Shown: in pieces, positions 17,584 through 27,020 of the stretch | How the letters are laid out: each line of letters starts with the position of its first letter | Numbering within the stretch: position 1 is the first letter of the stretch | Assembly (NCBI GenBank): GCA_028292435.1 | Contig: JAQGMI010000169.1 | Coordinates: forward strand, 1-39,056 | Reading direction: 5' to 3' | Origin: Betaproteobacteria bacterium | GTDB lineage: Bacteria > Pseudomonadota > Gammaproteobacteria > Burkholderiales > SG8-41 | Length of the DNA: 39,056 bases | Notes under the pieces: generated by a model | Database searches by the model: none | Told to the model about the DNA's origin: nothing | What the model saw: the letters and a program-made list of their open reading frames with translations, nothing else | Made by a program: the position numbers and the translations under genes

Positions 17584-18492
17584 GTGCAGTCCACAAAAAT
17601 GATCCCGGTGCTCGCACTGTTAACCGGCGCGACGGTGTGGGGACTGATCTGGTACCCGTATCGAGTACTCGCGCAGGCCGGCGTCGACGCCGCACTCGCG
17701 ACGACACTCACCTACGTCGGGGCCCTCGTGCTGGCTGTCATAGGGTTCAGGCCGCGCTTTCGCGTGTCATGGATTTTGCTCGCAATCGCGTTGACTGCTG
17801 GATGGGCGAATGTCAGTTTCACGCTCGCCGTCGTGTACGGCGATGTGATGCGCGTGGTGCTGCTGTTTTACCTGTCGCCGCTGTGGACGATATTGTTCGC
17901 GCGCTGGATTCTGGACGAACGGCTGACGGCCGGCGGGTATGGGTTGATGCTGTTGGCGCTCGCCGGCGCCGCGGTCATGTTATGGCAGCCCCACATGGGC
18001 TGGCCGTTACCGGCTACTGCAGCGGAATGGACGGGCGCGTCGGCGGGCGCGATGTTTGCATTGTCCAATGTGCTGATCCGTAAAAATGCAACGCTTTCGA
18101 TCGAATCGAAAGTCGTCGCCATATTTTTTGGCGGTATCGTCATGGGCGCGCTTTGTGTGATGGTGCTGCCGCCGGCTCGGGATGCGTGGACGTCGGTGCT
18201 GGACACTGCATGGCTGCTCGGGTTGCTGGCACTGGTCATTTTGGCCGTGAACATAGCGGTTCAACACGGACTCACGCAGCTCAGCGCGAACCGCGCCATC
18301 GTGATTTATCTGTTCGAGCTCGTCGTCACTGCGATCGGCGCATGGCTGCTTGCCGATGAAATGCTGAGCATTCAGGAGTGGTGCGGCGGTGTCATGATCA
18401 TCGCCGCGGGATTGCTGTCGGATCGCCTGGGGCCGAACCCGGTCGCCGAGCCTAGCGCACGCTTGGAGTCTGCGGCAGCGCCTCGAAGTTAA
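17584..18492 (+). CDS. DMT-superfamily (EamA) permease
   Basis: An inner-membrane protein of 302 residues from GTG 17584, which has AAGGG seven bases upstream; a frame from ATG 17536 would add a polar, unlikely N-terminus. About ten hydrophobic segments fall in two repeats of five, as in EamA drug/metabolite transporters, with wording such as TGATVWGLIWYPYRVLAQAG in the first and ANRAIVIYLFELVVTAIGAWLLADE in the second. Members export amino acids, metabolites or drugs; the substrate is not readable. It is divergent from dapC, so export of lysine-pathway products is possible but unsupported. The last 41 bases overlap the convergent queF. Confidence 0.88.
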   Translation: MQSTKMIPVLALLTGATVWGLIWYPYRVLAQAGVDAALATTLTYVGALVLAVIGFRPRFRVSWILLAIALTAGWANVSFTLAVVYGDVMRVVLLFYLSPLWTILFARWILDERLTAGGYGLMLLALAGAAVMLWQPHMGWPLPATAAEWTGASAGAMFALSNVLIRKNATLSIESKVVAIFFGGIVMGALCVMVLPPARDAWTSVLDTAWLLGLLALVILAVNIAVQHGLTQLSANRAIVIYLFELVVTAIGAWLLADEMLSIQEWCGGVMIIAAGLLSDRLGPNPVAEPSARLESAAAPRS

Positions 18493-18868
18493 GCCCGGCC
18501 GGCATGCGCCAGCCTTTCTTTTGGGTGCTCGCCACGACCGTGGTGAAAATGCCGCCGCGCACGTAAAAGCGCGCGGTCAACTGCATGTAGCGCGGCGCGG
18601 TCGCTGTGGCGAGATCGTCCAAAATGCGATTTGTCACCGCTTCGTGAAAGGCGCCTTCATTGCGGAACGACCAGATGTAAAGCTTGAGGCTTTTCAACTC
18701 GACGCATTTGCGGTCAGGCACATAATCTAGCGTGAGCGTCGCGAAATCAGGTTGACCGGTTTGCGGACACAGGCAGGTAAACTCCGGTATTTCCATGTGA
18801 ATCCGATAGTCGCGGCGCGGCTGCGGATTCGGAAATGTCTCCAGGTGTTTACTCGGCTTGGTGGGCAT
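18452..18868 (-). CDS. queF: NADPH-dependent 7-cyano-7-deazaguanine reductase QueF (short form)
   Basis: A 138-residue T-fold enzyme that reduces preQ0 to preQ1 in queuosine synthesis for tRNA. The nucleophile Cys34 and proton donor Asp41 lie in FTCLCPQTGQPDF; the QueF motif ELKSLKLY (57-64) and Glu76 in AFHE complete the site. The length is that of the YkvM-type subfamily, not of the long two-domain E. coli form. No other que genes are nearby. Its stop lies 41 bases inside the convergent permease gene, and its start faces smc. Confidence 0.96.
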   Translation of the reverse strand: MPTKPSKHLETFPNPQPRRDYRIHMEIPEFTCLCPQTGQPDFATLTLDYVPDRKCVELKSLKLYIWSFRNEGAFHEAVTNRILDDLATATAPRYMQLTARFYVRGGIFTTVVASTQKKGWRMPAGLNFEALPQTPSVR

Positions 18869-18945
18869 TAGGGTTGATCAAACAATTCAGTTAAAATGTC
18901 GCGCAATTCGGGCTCGAATTATAACCTCACCTGGCATAGAAAAAA

Positions 18946-21900
18946 TTGCGCCTAACAGAAATCAAGCTGGCCGGCTTTAAATCCTTCGTAGACCCCACGA
19001 GTATTCCCGTTCCAGGCCAGCTGGTCGGTGTCGTGGGACCCAATGGCTGCGGTAAATCCAACATCATCGACGCGGTGCGCTGGGTACTTGGCGAATCGTC
19101 CGCCAAGCATTTGCGCGGCGAAACCATGCAGGACGTGCTGTTCAACGGTTCGGGCAATCGGCAGACCGTCAATCGCGCGAGCGTCGAACTCGTGTTCGAC
19201 AACAGTCTCGGCCGTGCCGGCGGACAGTGGTCGAGCTACGGCGAAATTTCGGTCAAGCGCGTGCTCGAGCGCGACAGTGAGTCTGCGTACTACATCAATA
19301 ATCTGCACGTGCGGCGGCGCGATGTAGCCGACATATTTCTCGGCACCGGCCTAGGCGCACGGGCTTACGCCATCATCGAGCAGGGCATGATTTCGCGCAT
19401 CATCGAGGCGAAACCGGAAGAGCTGCGGATATTTTTAGAAGAAGCAGCGGGCGTTTCCAAATACCGCGAACGCCGGCGCGAGACCGAATTGCGGCTCGGC
19501 GACACGCGTGAGAATCTGCTCCGCGTTGAAGACATTCGCCTCGAACTCGACAAGCAGCTCGAGCATCTGCGCGGGCAGGCCGAAGTCGCGCGCCAATACC
19601 ACAGCCTGCAGGAACAGCTGCACCTCGCGCAAAACCTGCTTTGGCTGCAAAAGCGGCGTGAAGCGTCAAGCTCGCGCGAGCGATATGCGCGCGAGATCGA
19701 AAAGCTCGGCATCGAACTCGAAGCCGAGACCGCGCGGCTGCGCGAAGCCGAGCGCCGCCTCGAGGAATTGCGCGACCGCCAGCACATGTCGGGCGACGGC
19801 GTGCATGCAGCGCAAGGCAGCCTGTACGAGACCAATACGGAATTTTCCCGCGTGCAGCAGCAGCTTCAGCACGTACGCGAGAATCGCCATCGCATCAGTA
19901 ACCAGCTCGGCGCACTGCAAAATCAGCTGGAGCAGGGCGAGAGCCAGCTGCAAACCCAGCATGCGAGCCGCGACGAATGGCAGCAAGAGGCCGGGCGCGC
20001 CGATGAGCAGGCTTCGGCGGCGCAGACGGCGGCAGCGGAGGCCGCAGTCCGCCTGCCGCTGGTCGAGCAGGAATTTCGCGCAAACCAGGAAGCACGCGAC
20101 CATCTGCAGCGCGACATCGCCGCCAACCTCCAGGAATTGCAGCTCGAGCAGGCGAGCAGCGAACACTCGCTGAAGCTTTTGGCGCAACTGGCGCAGCGCG
20201 AGCAGCGCCTGCGCGAGGAACAGAGCACATTGACGCCGCCCGACAGCGCCGAACTCGAACGGCTGCGAGCCAATCTGGCGTCGCTCGAAGTGCAGCATCG
20301 TGACAAGCGCGCAACGCTCGACACCGAAGAAGATTCGTTACCGCGGGCTGAGCAGGCCTTGCGCGAGCAAAGCGAAGTCGTCGATACGGCTGCCCAGCAA
20401 GTCACCAAGCTCGCTGCGCGCATTCACGCGCTGATGCAATTGCAGGACCGCATCGCGCGCAGTGAGACCATGCAGGGCTGGCTTGCTACCCACGAGCTCA
20501 ATGCGACGCGTCGGTTATGGCAGGACATCGAGATCGAAGCGGGCTGGGAAGATGCGCTAGAGGCCGTCCTGCGCGAACGCCTGAACGCCATCGGGCTCGG
20601 CGATCTTGCGCAAGCTTCGTCCTGGCTCGGCGATCTGCCGCCCAGCAAGATGACGGTTTACACGGCGGCAAGTAACGATCCGGCGCCGGCACCACCTTTC
20701 GGACTCGAGCCGCTGGCGGCTTACGTTCGTTGCAAGAACAGTGCCGCCGCCGGTGCGCTCGCCGATTGGCTGCATCAGGTTTATATCGTCAAAGACCGGC
20801 GCGAAGGACTGGAATTGCGCGATCGCCTGCCAGCCGGCGCCTTACTGGTTTCGGGCGACGGTCATGTGTTCACGCGTCACAGCGTGAGCTTTCACGCGCC
20901 GGACTCTGAACTGCACGGGGTGCTGTCACGTCAGCGCGAAATCGAAGAGCTGACCACTCAGCATACGAATGAGCAGGCGCGGCTGGCGACCTTGCGCAAT
21001 GAAGTCAGCGAAGCAGAAGCGCGCTTCGAACAACGCAAGGCGGCGCTCAACGAATTGCGGCTCGAGGCCGAGACCTTGCAGCAATCGCTGCATGAGTCCG
21101 AACTCGAAATATTGCGTTTGTCCGAGCAGGCTCAGCGCGTCACCCAGCGCGGCGAACAGATTGCTGCCGAACTCGCCGAAATCGGCACTCATTCCGGCAA
21201 CGAGCGCGCGCAGCAAGATGCGGCGCAGGTCATCATCGCGAAGTGCGACAAGCTGCGTGCAGAGCTGAGCGAGCGCCAGGCCGGCGTGCAGACGGCGTAT
21301 GCCGCCGGTGAAGCGGCGCTGAAGCAACAGCGCCAGGTTGTGCAGCAGGCAGAGCGCGCAGCGCAGGAGTCGGCGTTTCACGTCAAGACCTGCGCCAACA
21401 AGATTGCCGAAGTCGCCAACGCGATCAACTTGATCGCCGACAGCGTCGGCACGGTCAAAACCTCGATTGCGCAGCACGATCAGGAACTGGCGTTGCTCGA
21501 CGAAGCACCGCTCAATGCCGAGCTCGAGCAGGTGATCGCCGTGCGTACGCAGAAGGAGCAGACGTTAGCGGCGGCGCGCGATGCGCTCGAAGCCACCGAG
21601 ACGGCGCTGCGCGAGACCGACCAGGAACGGCTTACCATTGAGCAAAACCTCACGCCGATTCGCGAGCGCACGGGCGAGATCAAACTTAAGGAGCAGGAAG
21701 CGCGCCTGATCGAAGAGCAATTTGCGCAGCAGCTTGCGGAGGCCGGCGCCAACGAGCAGGAGCTCGAAGCCCAGCTTGAGAAAGGCAAACGTTCAGGCGC
21801 ATGGCAGGCCGATATCACGCGGCTCAACGGCGAAATCGGCGCACTCGGCGCGGTCAACCTCGCCGCGCTCGAGGAGCTCGATTCATCGCAGCAGCGCAAA

Positions 21901-22464
21901 AATTACCTCGATGCGCAGTCGCTCGATCTGAATGAGGCGCTGACGACGCTCGAAGACGCCATCCGCCGTATCGATCGCGAGACGCGTGAACGCCTTCAAC
22001 ACACATTCGACGAGGTCAACGGCCATTTCGGCCGGCTGTTCCCGTCGCTGTTCGGCGGCGGCCGCGCCAAGCTCGAGCTGACGGGCGAAGAAATTCTTGA
22101 CAGCGGCGTGCATGTCATCGCGCAACCGCCGGGCAAGAAGAACAGCTCGATCCATTTGTTGTCGGGCGGCGAAAAGGCGCTGACCGCGTTGTCGCTCGTG
22201 TTCGCGTTGTTCCAGTTGAATCCGGCGCCGTTCTGCCTGCTCGACGAGGTCGACGCGCCGCTTGACGATACGAACACCGAGCGTTTCTGCGAACTCGTCA
22301 AAAAAATGTCGGCGAATTCGCAGTTTTTGTTCATCAGCCACAACAAGATTACGATGGAACTCGCCAACCAGCTGATCGGCGTGACCATGCAGGAAGCGGG
22401 GGTCTCACGCGTGGTCGCCGTCGATATCGAGGAAGCCATGAAGCTCGCTGAAGAAGCGGCGTAA
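18946..22464 (+). CDS. smc: Chromosome segregation ATPase SMC
   Basis: A 1172-residue SMC protein. Walker A is GPNGCGKS (31-38), followed by the family text NIIDAVRWVLGE; long coiled coils (about 170-490 and 660-1000) flank a hinge domain (about 500-640), and the C-terminal head has the signature LSGGEKAL (from 1072) and Walker B CLLDEVDAPLDD. The start must be TTG 18946, because an in-frame TAG lies three codons upstream (18937-18939) and the family begins MRLT-IKLAGFKSF. No clear ribosome binding site precedes it; a TATAAC at 18920-18925 may be the -10 box, giving a very short leader. It heads the group smc-zipA-ligA-galU. Condensin-like partners ScpA/ScpB are not in the window. Confidence 0.97.
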   Translation: MRLTEIKLAGFKSFVDPTSIPVPGQLVGVVGPNGCGKSNIIDAVRWVLGESSAKHLRGETMQDVLFNGSGNRQTVNRASVELVFDNSLGRAGGQWSSYGEISVKRVLERDSESAYYINNLHVRRRDVADIFLGTGLGARAYAIIEQGMISRIIEAKPEELRIFLEEAAGVSKYRERRRETELRLGDTRENLLRVEDIRLELDKQLEHLRGQAEVARQYHSLQEQLHLAQNLLWLQKRREASSSRERYAREIEKLGIELEAETARLREAERRLEELRDRQHMSGDGVHAAQGSLYETNTEFSRVQQQLQHVRENRHRISNQLGALQNQLEQGESQLQTQHASRDEWQQEAGRADEQASAAQTAAAEAAVRLPLVEQEFRANQEARDHLQRDIAANLQELQLEQASSEHSLKLLAQLAQREQRLREEQSTLTPPDSAELERLRANLASLEVQHRDKRATLDTEEDSLPRAEQALREQSEVVDTAAQQVTKLAARIHALMQLQDRIARSETMQGWLATHELNATRRLWQDIEIEAGWEDALEAVLRERLNAIGLGDLAQASSWLGDLPPSKMTVYTAASNDPAPAPPFGLEPLAAYVRCKNSAAAGALADWLHQVYIVKDRREGLELRDRLPAGALLVSGDGHVFTRHSVSFHAPDSELHGVLSRQREIEELTTQHTNEQARLATLRNEVSEAEARFEQRKAALNELRLEAETLQQSLHESELEILRLSEQAQRVTQRGEQIAAELAEIGTHSGNERAQQDAAQVIIAKCDKLRAELSERQAGVQTAYAAGEAALKQQRQVVQQAERAAQESAFHVKTCANKIAEVANAINLIADSVGTVKTSIAQHDQELALLDEAPLNAELEQVIAVRTQKEQTLAAARDALEATETALRETDQERLTIEQNLTPIRERTGEIKLKEQEARLIEEQFAQQLAEAGANEQELEAQLEKGKRSGAWQADITRLNGEIGALGAVNLAALEELDSSQQRKNYLDAQSLDLNEALTTLEDAIRRIDRETRERLQHTFDEVNGHFGRLFPSLFGGGRAKLELTGEEILDSGVHVIAQPPGKKNSSIHLLSGGEKALTALSLVFALFQLNPAPFCLLDEVDAPLDDTNTERFCELVKKMSANSQFLFISHNKITMELANQLIGVTMQEAGVSRVVAVDIEEAMKLAEEAA

Positions 22465-22478
22465 GGCGCTTGCCACCC

Positions 22479-23561
22479 ATGAGCGATCTGCAAACAGCAT
22501 TGCTCGGTATCGGCGCCTGCGTGGTGGCCGGTGTGTATGCGTTTAATCGGTGGCAGGAACGCCAGTTCCGGCGGCGCACGGAAGTTGCGTTCGAGCGCGA
22601 GCACGATGATGTGCTGATGCCGGCGGCGGCCCTGCCGCCGCTGGAAGCCGAGCCGACGGCCCGCATCGAGCCGAGGCTGGAGAGCGACGTGGCGCCCACG
22701 TCAGCCGCGCGAACCGTGGGGACGCGAGCCCAGCCGCTCGAAATTGATTCCGTCATTGACTTTGCCGTCGAAGTCGAATTGGCGGCGCCTGTTTCCGGCG
22801 CCGGCCTGCTGAGCGAACTCAGCGAACTGGCGGCCGGCTGGGACAAGCCGGTGCTCGCGGCCGGATACGATGCGGCGGCCGGCGAATGGGTGCCGCTGGG
22901 CACCGACTCCGCGGCGCGGTACTCGCCGGTTCGATTTGCCGTGCAGATGTCGAACCGCGCGGGCTGTATCGGACCGGAGAAGCTGCGCGCATTTTTGAAC
23001 GCCGTTGATGCCTGGGCGGGCGCGCACGGCGCCGTCGCCGTTAAATCACTTGAAGTAGATCTCGCGCACTCGATGGCCGTGCAGCTCGATCGTTTTTGTT
23101 CGGACGTCGACATTGCAATCGGCATCAACGTGGTGACGCAGGACGGCAATCCGTTTGCAGGTTCCAGGATACGGGCGCTGGCGGAAGAGAGCGGCATGAA
23201 ACTCGAAAGCGACGGCGTCTTTTACCTGCGTGACGACACCGGCAGGACGACTTATACACTCGACAATCACGAGCCGATGCCTTTCGTCCCCGAGCAGATC
23301 AAGTCGCTGACGACGAGCGGCGTCACCTTTCTGCTGGACGTGCCCGGCGTTCCGACGGCGGGGAGTGCATTTGAAAGCATGCTTGCCGCGGCGCGCACAT
23401 TTGCTTTGACGCTCAATGGCAAACTGGTCGACGATAACCGGTCGGCCCTGTCGGATGACGCGATCGAAAAAATCCGGCGTCAGTTGACGGGCATTCTCGC
23501 AAAAATGGAGGCCGGTCAGATCGCGGCGGGCGGCACGCGCGCGCTGCGATTGTTTTCTTGA
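22479..23561 (+). CDS. zipA: Cell division protein ZipA
   Basis: A 360-residue bitopic protein from ATG 22479 (a TTG nine bases earlier is less likely). A single N-terminal membrane helix (about residues 6-22) is followed by a basic stretch (RWQERQFRRR), an acidic/Pro/Ala linker and a C-terminal domain (about 215-345) with ZipA wording (GMKLESDGVFYLRD, MPFVPEQIKSLTTSGVTFLLDVP, DDNRSALSDDAIEKIR). The domain binds the FtsZ C-terminal tail and anchors the Z ring. The linker is short compared with gammaproteobacterial ZipA. Position between smc and ligA is conserved in betaproteobacteria and supports the call, since this family diverges strongly in sequence. Its TGA is directly followed by the ligA ATG. 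Confidence 0.88.
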   Translation: MSDLQTALLGIGACVVAGVYAFNRWQERQFRRRTEVAFEREHDDVLMPAAALPPLEAEPTARIEPRLESDVAPTSAARTVGTRAQPLEIDSVIDFAVEVELAAPVSGAGLLSELSELAAGWDKPVLAAGYDAAAGEWVPLGTDSAARYSPVRFAVQMSNRAGCIGPEKLRAFLNAVDAWAGAHGAVAVKSLEVDLAHSMAVQLDRFCSDVDIAIGINVVTQDGNPFAGSRIRALAEESGMKLESDGVFYLRDDTGRTTYTLDNHEPMPFVPEQIKSLTTSGVTFLLDVPGVPTAGSAFESMLAAARTFALTLNGKLVDDNRSALSDDAIEKIRRQLTGILAKMEAGQIAAGGTRALRLFS

Positions 23562-25577
23562 ATGGCGATTGCACCGGAAATCGACGCGCGCGTCGCGCAA
23601 TTGCGCGCCGAGCTCGACCAGCATAATTACAACTATTACGCGCTCGACCGGCCCGTCATTTCCGACGCCGAGTACGACGGCCTGTTCCGCGAGCTTCAGT
23701 CGCTCGAGCAGCAGCATCCCGAACTCGTCACAGCCGATTCGCCGACTCAGCGCGTCGGCACCGAGCCGCTTGCACAGTTCGCGCAAGTAACTCACCGCAC
23801 GCCAATGCTGTCGCTCGGCAATGCATTTGCCGACGACGAGATCGCCGCATTCGACAAGCGCGTGCGCGAAGGGCTGGACGCCGACGCGGTCGAATATGCC
23901 GCCGAGCCGAAGTTCGACGGACTCGCAATCAGTCTCATATACGTCGATGGCCGGCTGGCAACGGCAGCGACGCGCGGCGATGGCTACACCGGCGAGGATG
24001 TGACGGCGAACCTGCGTACGTTGCGCGCGATTCCGCTGAAACTGAGAACGACGAAAGCGCCTGAGATGCTCGAAGTGCGCGGCGAAGTCTTGATGCTGCG
24101 TGCGGATTTCGAGCGCATGAACCAGCGTCAGCGCGAACTTGGCGAGCGCGAGTTCGTCAATCCGCGCAACGCCGCAGCCGGTTCCCTGCGCCAACTCGAC
24201 CCGCGCATCACGGCAACGCGGCGCCTCGCGTTTTACGCATATGGGACCGGTGCTGCAGTCGATCCGGAGTTGCGCAAACATTCGCAGCTGCTCGATCGAT
24301 TGTCGGAACTGGGCTTTCCGGTTACCGCTGAACGCGCCGTCGTCAAGGGTGTGGAAGGCATGCTGGGCTATTACGGCGCAATTGGCGCCCGGCGCGCGAA
24401 ACTGCCGTTCGATATCGACGGTGTGGTCTACAAAGTCAACGATTTGTCGGCGCAGAACACGCTCGGTTTCGTCTCGCGCGCGCCGCGGTATGCAATCGCG
24501 CATAAATTTCCGGCCGAGGAAGCGACCACCGTCGTGGAAGGAATCGATATTCAGGTTGGCCGCACTGGCGCGCTGACACCGGTCGCGCGGTTAAAGCCCG
24601 TATTCGTCGGCGGCGTGACCGTCACCAATGCGACTCTGCATAACGAAGACGAAGTGCGGCGGAAAGACGTTCGCATCGGTGATACCGTCGTCGTGCGCCG
24701 CGCCGGCGATGTCATTCCGGAAGTTGCGCGCGTGATGCTCGATAAGCGCCCGGCGCAGACCGTGCAATTCGAGCTGCCGAAGTGCTGCCCGATCTGCAAT
24801 TCGGAAGTACACCGCGCGGCGGACGAAGCCATTGCGCGCTGCAGTGCAGGGTTGTTTTGTCCGGCGCAGCGCAAACAGGCGCTGCTGCACTTCGCCAGCC
24901 GGCGCGCGATGGATGTCGAAGGACTTGGCGACAAGCTCGTTGAGCAGCTGGTCGAGAGCAAGCTTGTTCACACGCCGGCGGACTTGTACAAGCTCGGCGT
25001 CGTCAAACTTGCCGCGCTGGAGCGCATGGCCGAGAAATCGGCAGCCAATGTCGTCGCCGCGATCGAGAAAAGTAAGCATACGACGCTCGCGCGCTTCATT
25101 TATGCGCTCGGCATTCGCAACGTCGGCGAAAGCACTGCGCAGGATCTGGCGCGTCATTTCGGCAATATCGAGCGCGTCGCGGCGGCTGGCGTCGAAGCGT
25201 TGCAGCAGGTGCAGGATGTCGGCCCGGTGGTTGCGCAAAGCATTGCGGATTTCTTCAGCGAGCCACACAATCGCGAAGTCGTCGAGCAGTTGCTTGCGGC
25301 CGGCGTGTCATTCGAAGAAACCGCGGCAAGGCAGATTGACACCGAGAACCCGGTTTACGGCAAGACGTTCGTGCTGACGGGGGCCTTGCCCACGCTCACT
25401 CGCGACGAAGCCGCGCAAAAAATACGCGATCAGGGCGGCAAAGTCAGCGGCAGCGTGTCGAAAAAAACCGATTTCGTCGTGGCCGGAGCGGACGCTGGCA
25501 GCAAATTGGAAAAGGCGCGTGAATTGCATGTTGCTATACTCGACGAAGCGGGTTTGCTGAAGCTTCTGGAGTCTTGA
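23562..25577 (+). CDS. ligA: NAD-dependent DNA ligase
   Basis: A 671-residue LigA, full family length. It seals nicks in replication and repair using NAD. Domain Ia (YYALDRPVISDAEYD) binds NMN; the adenylation lysine is Lys117 in EPKFDGLA. An OB fold, a C4 zinc finger beginning CPIC (about residue 408), helix-hairpin-helix repeats (about 480-580) and a C-terminal BRCT domain (from about 595, GKTFVLTGALPTLTRDEA) follow in order. The start abuts the zipA stop, so translation is coupled. galU begins five bases after its stop. Confidence 0.98.
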   Translation: MAIAPEIDARVAQLRAELDQHNYNYYALDRPVISDAEYDGLFRELQSLEQQHPELVTADSPTQRVGTEPLAQFAQVTHRTPMLSLGNAFADDEIAAFDKRVREGLDADAVEYAAEPKFDGLAISLIYVDGRLATAATRGDGYTGEDVTANLRTLRAIPLKLRTTKAPEMLEVRGEVLMLRADFERMNQRQRELGEREFVNPRNAAAGSLRQLDPRITATRRLAFYAYGTGAAVDPELRKHSQLLDRLSELGFPVTAERAVVKGVEGMLGYYGAIGARRAKLPFDIDGVVYKVNDLSAQNTLGFVSRAPRYAIAHKFPAEEATTVVEGIDIQVGRTGALTPVARLKPVFVGGVTVTNATLHNEDEVRRKDVRIGDTVVVRRAGDVIPEVARVMLDKRPAQTVQFELPKCCPICNSEVHRAADEAIARCSAGLFCPAQRKQALLHFASRRAMDVEGLGDKLVEQLVESKLVHTPADLYKLGVVKLAALERMAEKSAANVVAAIEKSKHTTLARFIYALGIRNVGESTAQDLARHFGNIERVAAAGVEALQQVQDVGPVVAQSIADFFSEPHNREVVEQLLAAGVSFEETAARQIDTENPVYGKTFVLTGALPTLTRDEAAQKIRDQGGKVSGSVSKKTDFVVAGADAGSKLEKARELHVAILDEAGLLKLLES

Positions 25578-25581
25578 TTAC

Positions 25582-26454
25582 ATGACGAACGTTATTACCA
25601 AAGCGGTGTTTCCCGTCGCCGGACTCGGCACCCGCTTCCTGCCTGCAACCAAGGCAAGTCCCAAGGAAATGCTGCCGGTGGTCGACAAGCCGCTGATTCA
25701 ATATGCGGTCGAAGAAGCGGTTGCCGCCGGCATTACAGAGCTCGTCTTCATCACCGGCCGCAGCAAACGCGCGATCGAGGACCATTTCGACAAGGCGTTC
25801 GAAGTCGAAGCGGAACTCGCGGCGCGCGGCAAGAATGCAATGCTCGCAATGGTGCGCGACATCGTACCGCGTCATGTCAAGTGCATCTACGTGCGCCAGC
25901 AGCAGGCGCTTGGCCTCGGGCATGCCGTGCTCTGCGCCCAGCCGGTAATTGGCGATGCGCCATTCGCAGTGATGCTCGCCGACGACTTGATCGACGCCAC
26001 GCCGCCGGTAATGAAACAGATGGTCGACGTGTATCGCCGCGAGCAGTGCTCTTTGCTTGGCGTGCAGCAGATTTCGCGCGCCGAGAGCCGCCAATACGGA
26101 ATGGTCAAGCCGGGCCGCCGAGAGGGCAACCTGTATCCGGTTGAGGCCATCGTCGAAAAACCACAGCCCGCCAAGGCGCCTTCGCGATTGGGAGTGGTCG
26201 GCCGCTATATTTTGTCGTCGCGTGTTTTTCATCATTTGAAAAGGGTGAAGGCGGGCGCAGGCGGCGAAATTCAGCTCACCGATGGCATTGCGGCGTTGCT
26301 TGGCGAAGAACGCGTGCTTGCGCACCGGTTCACCGGCGTGCGCTACGACTGCGGCAGCAAGCTCGGGTATCTGAAAGCGAATGTCGCCTACGGCCTCAAG
26401 CATCCGGAAGTCGCGCGTCAATTCGCGCGTCACCTTGCCAACTTGCGGCGCTGA
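25582..26454 (+). CDS. galU: UTP-glucose-1-phosphate uridylyltransferase
   Basis: A 290-residue nucleotidyltransferase making UDP-glucose from UTP and glucose 1-phosphate for envelope sugars. The signature GLGTRFLPATKASPKEMLPV (residues 14-33) binds the nucleotide, VMLADDLID has the metal-binding Asp, and GGEIQLTDGIAAL and the YDCGSKLGYLKA end are typical of bacterial GalU. It starts five bases after ligA and 13 bases before the next gene, so it is part of the same transcription unit. Paralogues such as GalF or exopolysaccharide versions share the fold, but all catalytic motifs are intact here. Confidence 0.95.
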   Translation: MTNVITKAVFPVAGLGTRFLPATKASPKEMLPVVDKPLIQYAVEEAVAAGITELVFITGRSKRAIEDHFDKAFEVEAELAARGKNAMLAMVRDIVPRHVKCIYVRQQQALGLGHAVLCAQPVIGDAPFAVMLADDLIDATPPVMKQMVDVYRREQCSLLGVQQISRAESRQYGMVKPGRREGNLYPVEAIVEKPQPAKAPSRLGVVGRYILSSRVFHHLKRVKAGAGGEIQLTDGIAALLGEERVLAHRFTGVRYDCGSKLGYLKANVAYGLKHPEVARQFARHLANLRR

Positions 26455-26467
26455 GACTGCCACTTCG

Positions 26468-27016
26468 ATGCTGGAAGCAGGGGAAGCCAGGCGCATTTTT
26501 AAGTCCGCAGAGCTGCTGGTTACCGCAGACGATGTAAATGACGCGGTGCATCGCGTCGCAGCGGAAATTTCGGCTACCCTCGCGACGGCCAATCCACTCA
26601 TATTAAGCGTCATGAGCGGCGCGATTGTGTTTACCGGCCAGCTGTTGCCTTTGCTCCAATTTCCGCTCGACCTGGATTATGTTCATTTGACCCGTTATGG
26701 CGATGCAACAGTTGGCGGCCGTATCGAATGGAAACGATTTCCAGACGAAAAAATGGCCGGCCGCACCGTATTAATCGTTGATGACATCCTCGATGAAGGT
26801 CATACGATGATTGAAATCCGGCGGCGAGTGCTTGAATCTGGCGCACATAAGTTTTATTCGGCGGTGTTCGCCGATAAGGCGCTCGGCAGAAAAAAACCCA
26901 TCAACGCGGACTTTGTCGGCGTTACGCTGCCAGATCGCTACGTGTTCGGTTTCGGCCTGGACATCAAAGGCGCCTGGCGCAATCTGCCGGCTGTGTACGC
27001 AATGAAGCAGGAGTGA
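26468..27016 (+). CDS. hpt: Hypoxanthine-guanine phosphoribosyltransferase type protein
   Basis: A 182-residue type I phosphoribosyltransferase from ATG 26468. The PRPP loop VLIVDDILDEGHT (101-113), the diphosphate loop SVMSGAIVF and the late DRYVFGFGLD (purine-ring contact region) are those of HPRT. It should make IMP or GMP from hypoxanthine or guanine with PRPP. It is four bases upstream of a methylthioinosine-phosphorylase-type gene whose product would be hypoxanthine, a strong contextual link. The central flexible loop carries LTRYGDATVGG instead of the more usual SSYG-type wording, so a somewhat diverged branch. Substrate preference between hypoxanthine and guanine is not visible. Confidence 0.88.
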   Translation: MLEAGEARRIFKSAELLVTADDVNDAVHRVAAEISATLATANPLILSVMSGAIVFTGQLLPLLQFPLDLDYVHLTRYGDATVGGRIEWKRFPDEKMAGRTVLIVDDILDEGHTMIEIRRRVLESGAHKFYSAVFADKALGRKKPINADFVGVTLPDRYVFGFGLDIKGAWRNLPAVYAMKQE

Positions 27017-27020
27017 AACG

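Noticed and set aside
23046..24503. Open frame of 485 codons antisense to zipA and ligA
   Set aside because: Crosses the zipA-ligA junction and shows no conserved motif.
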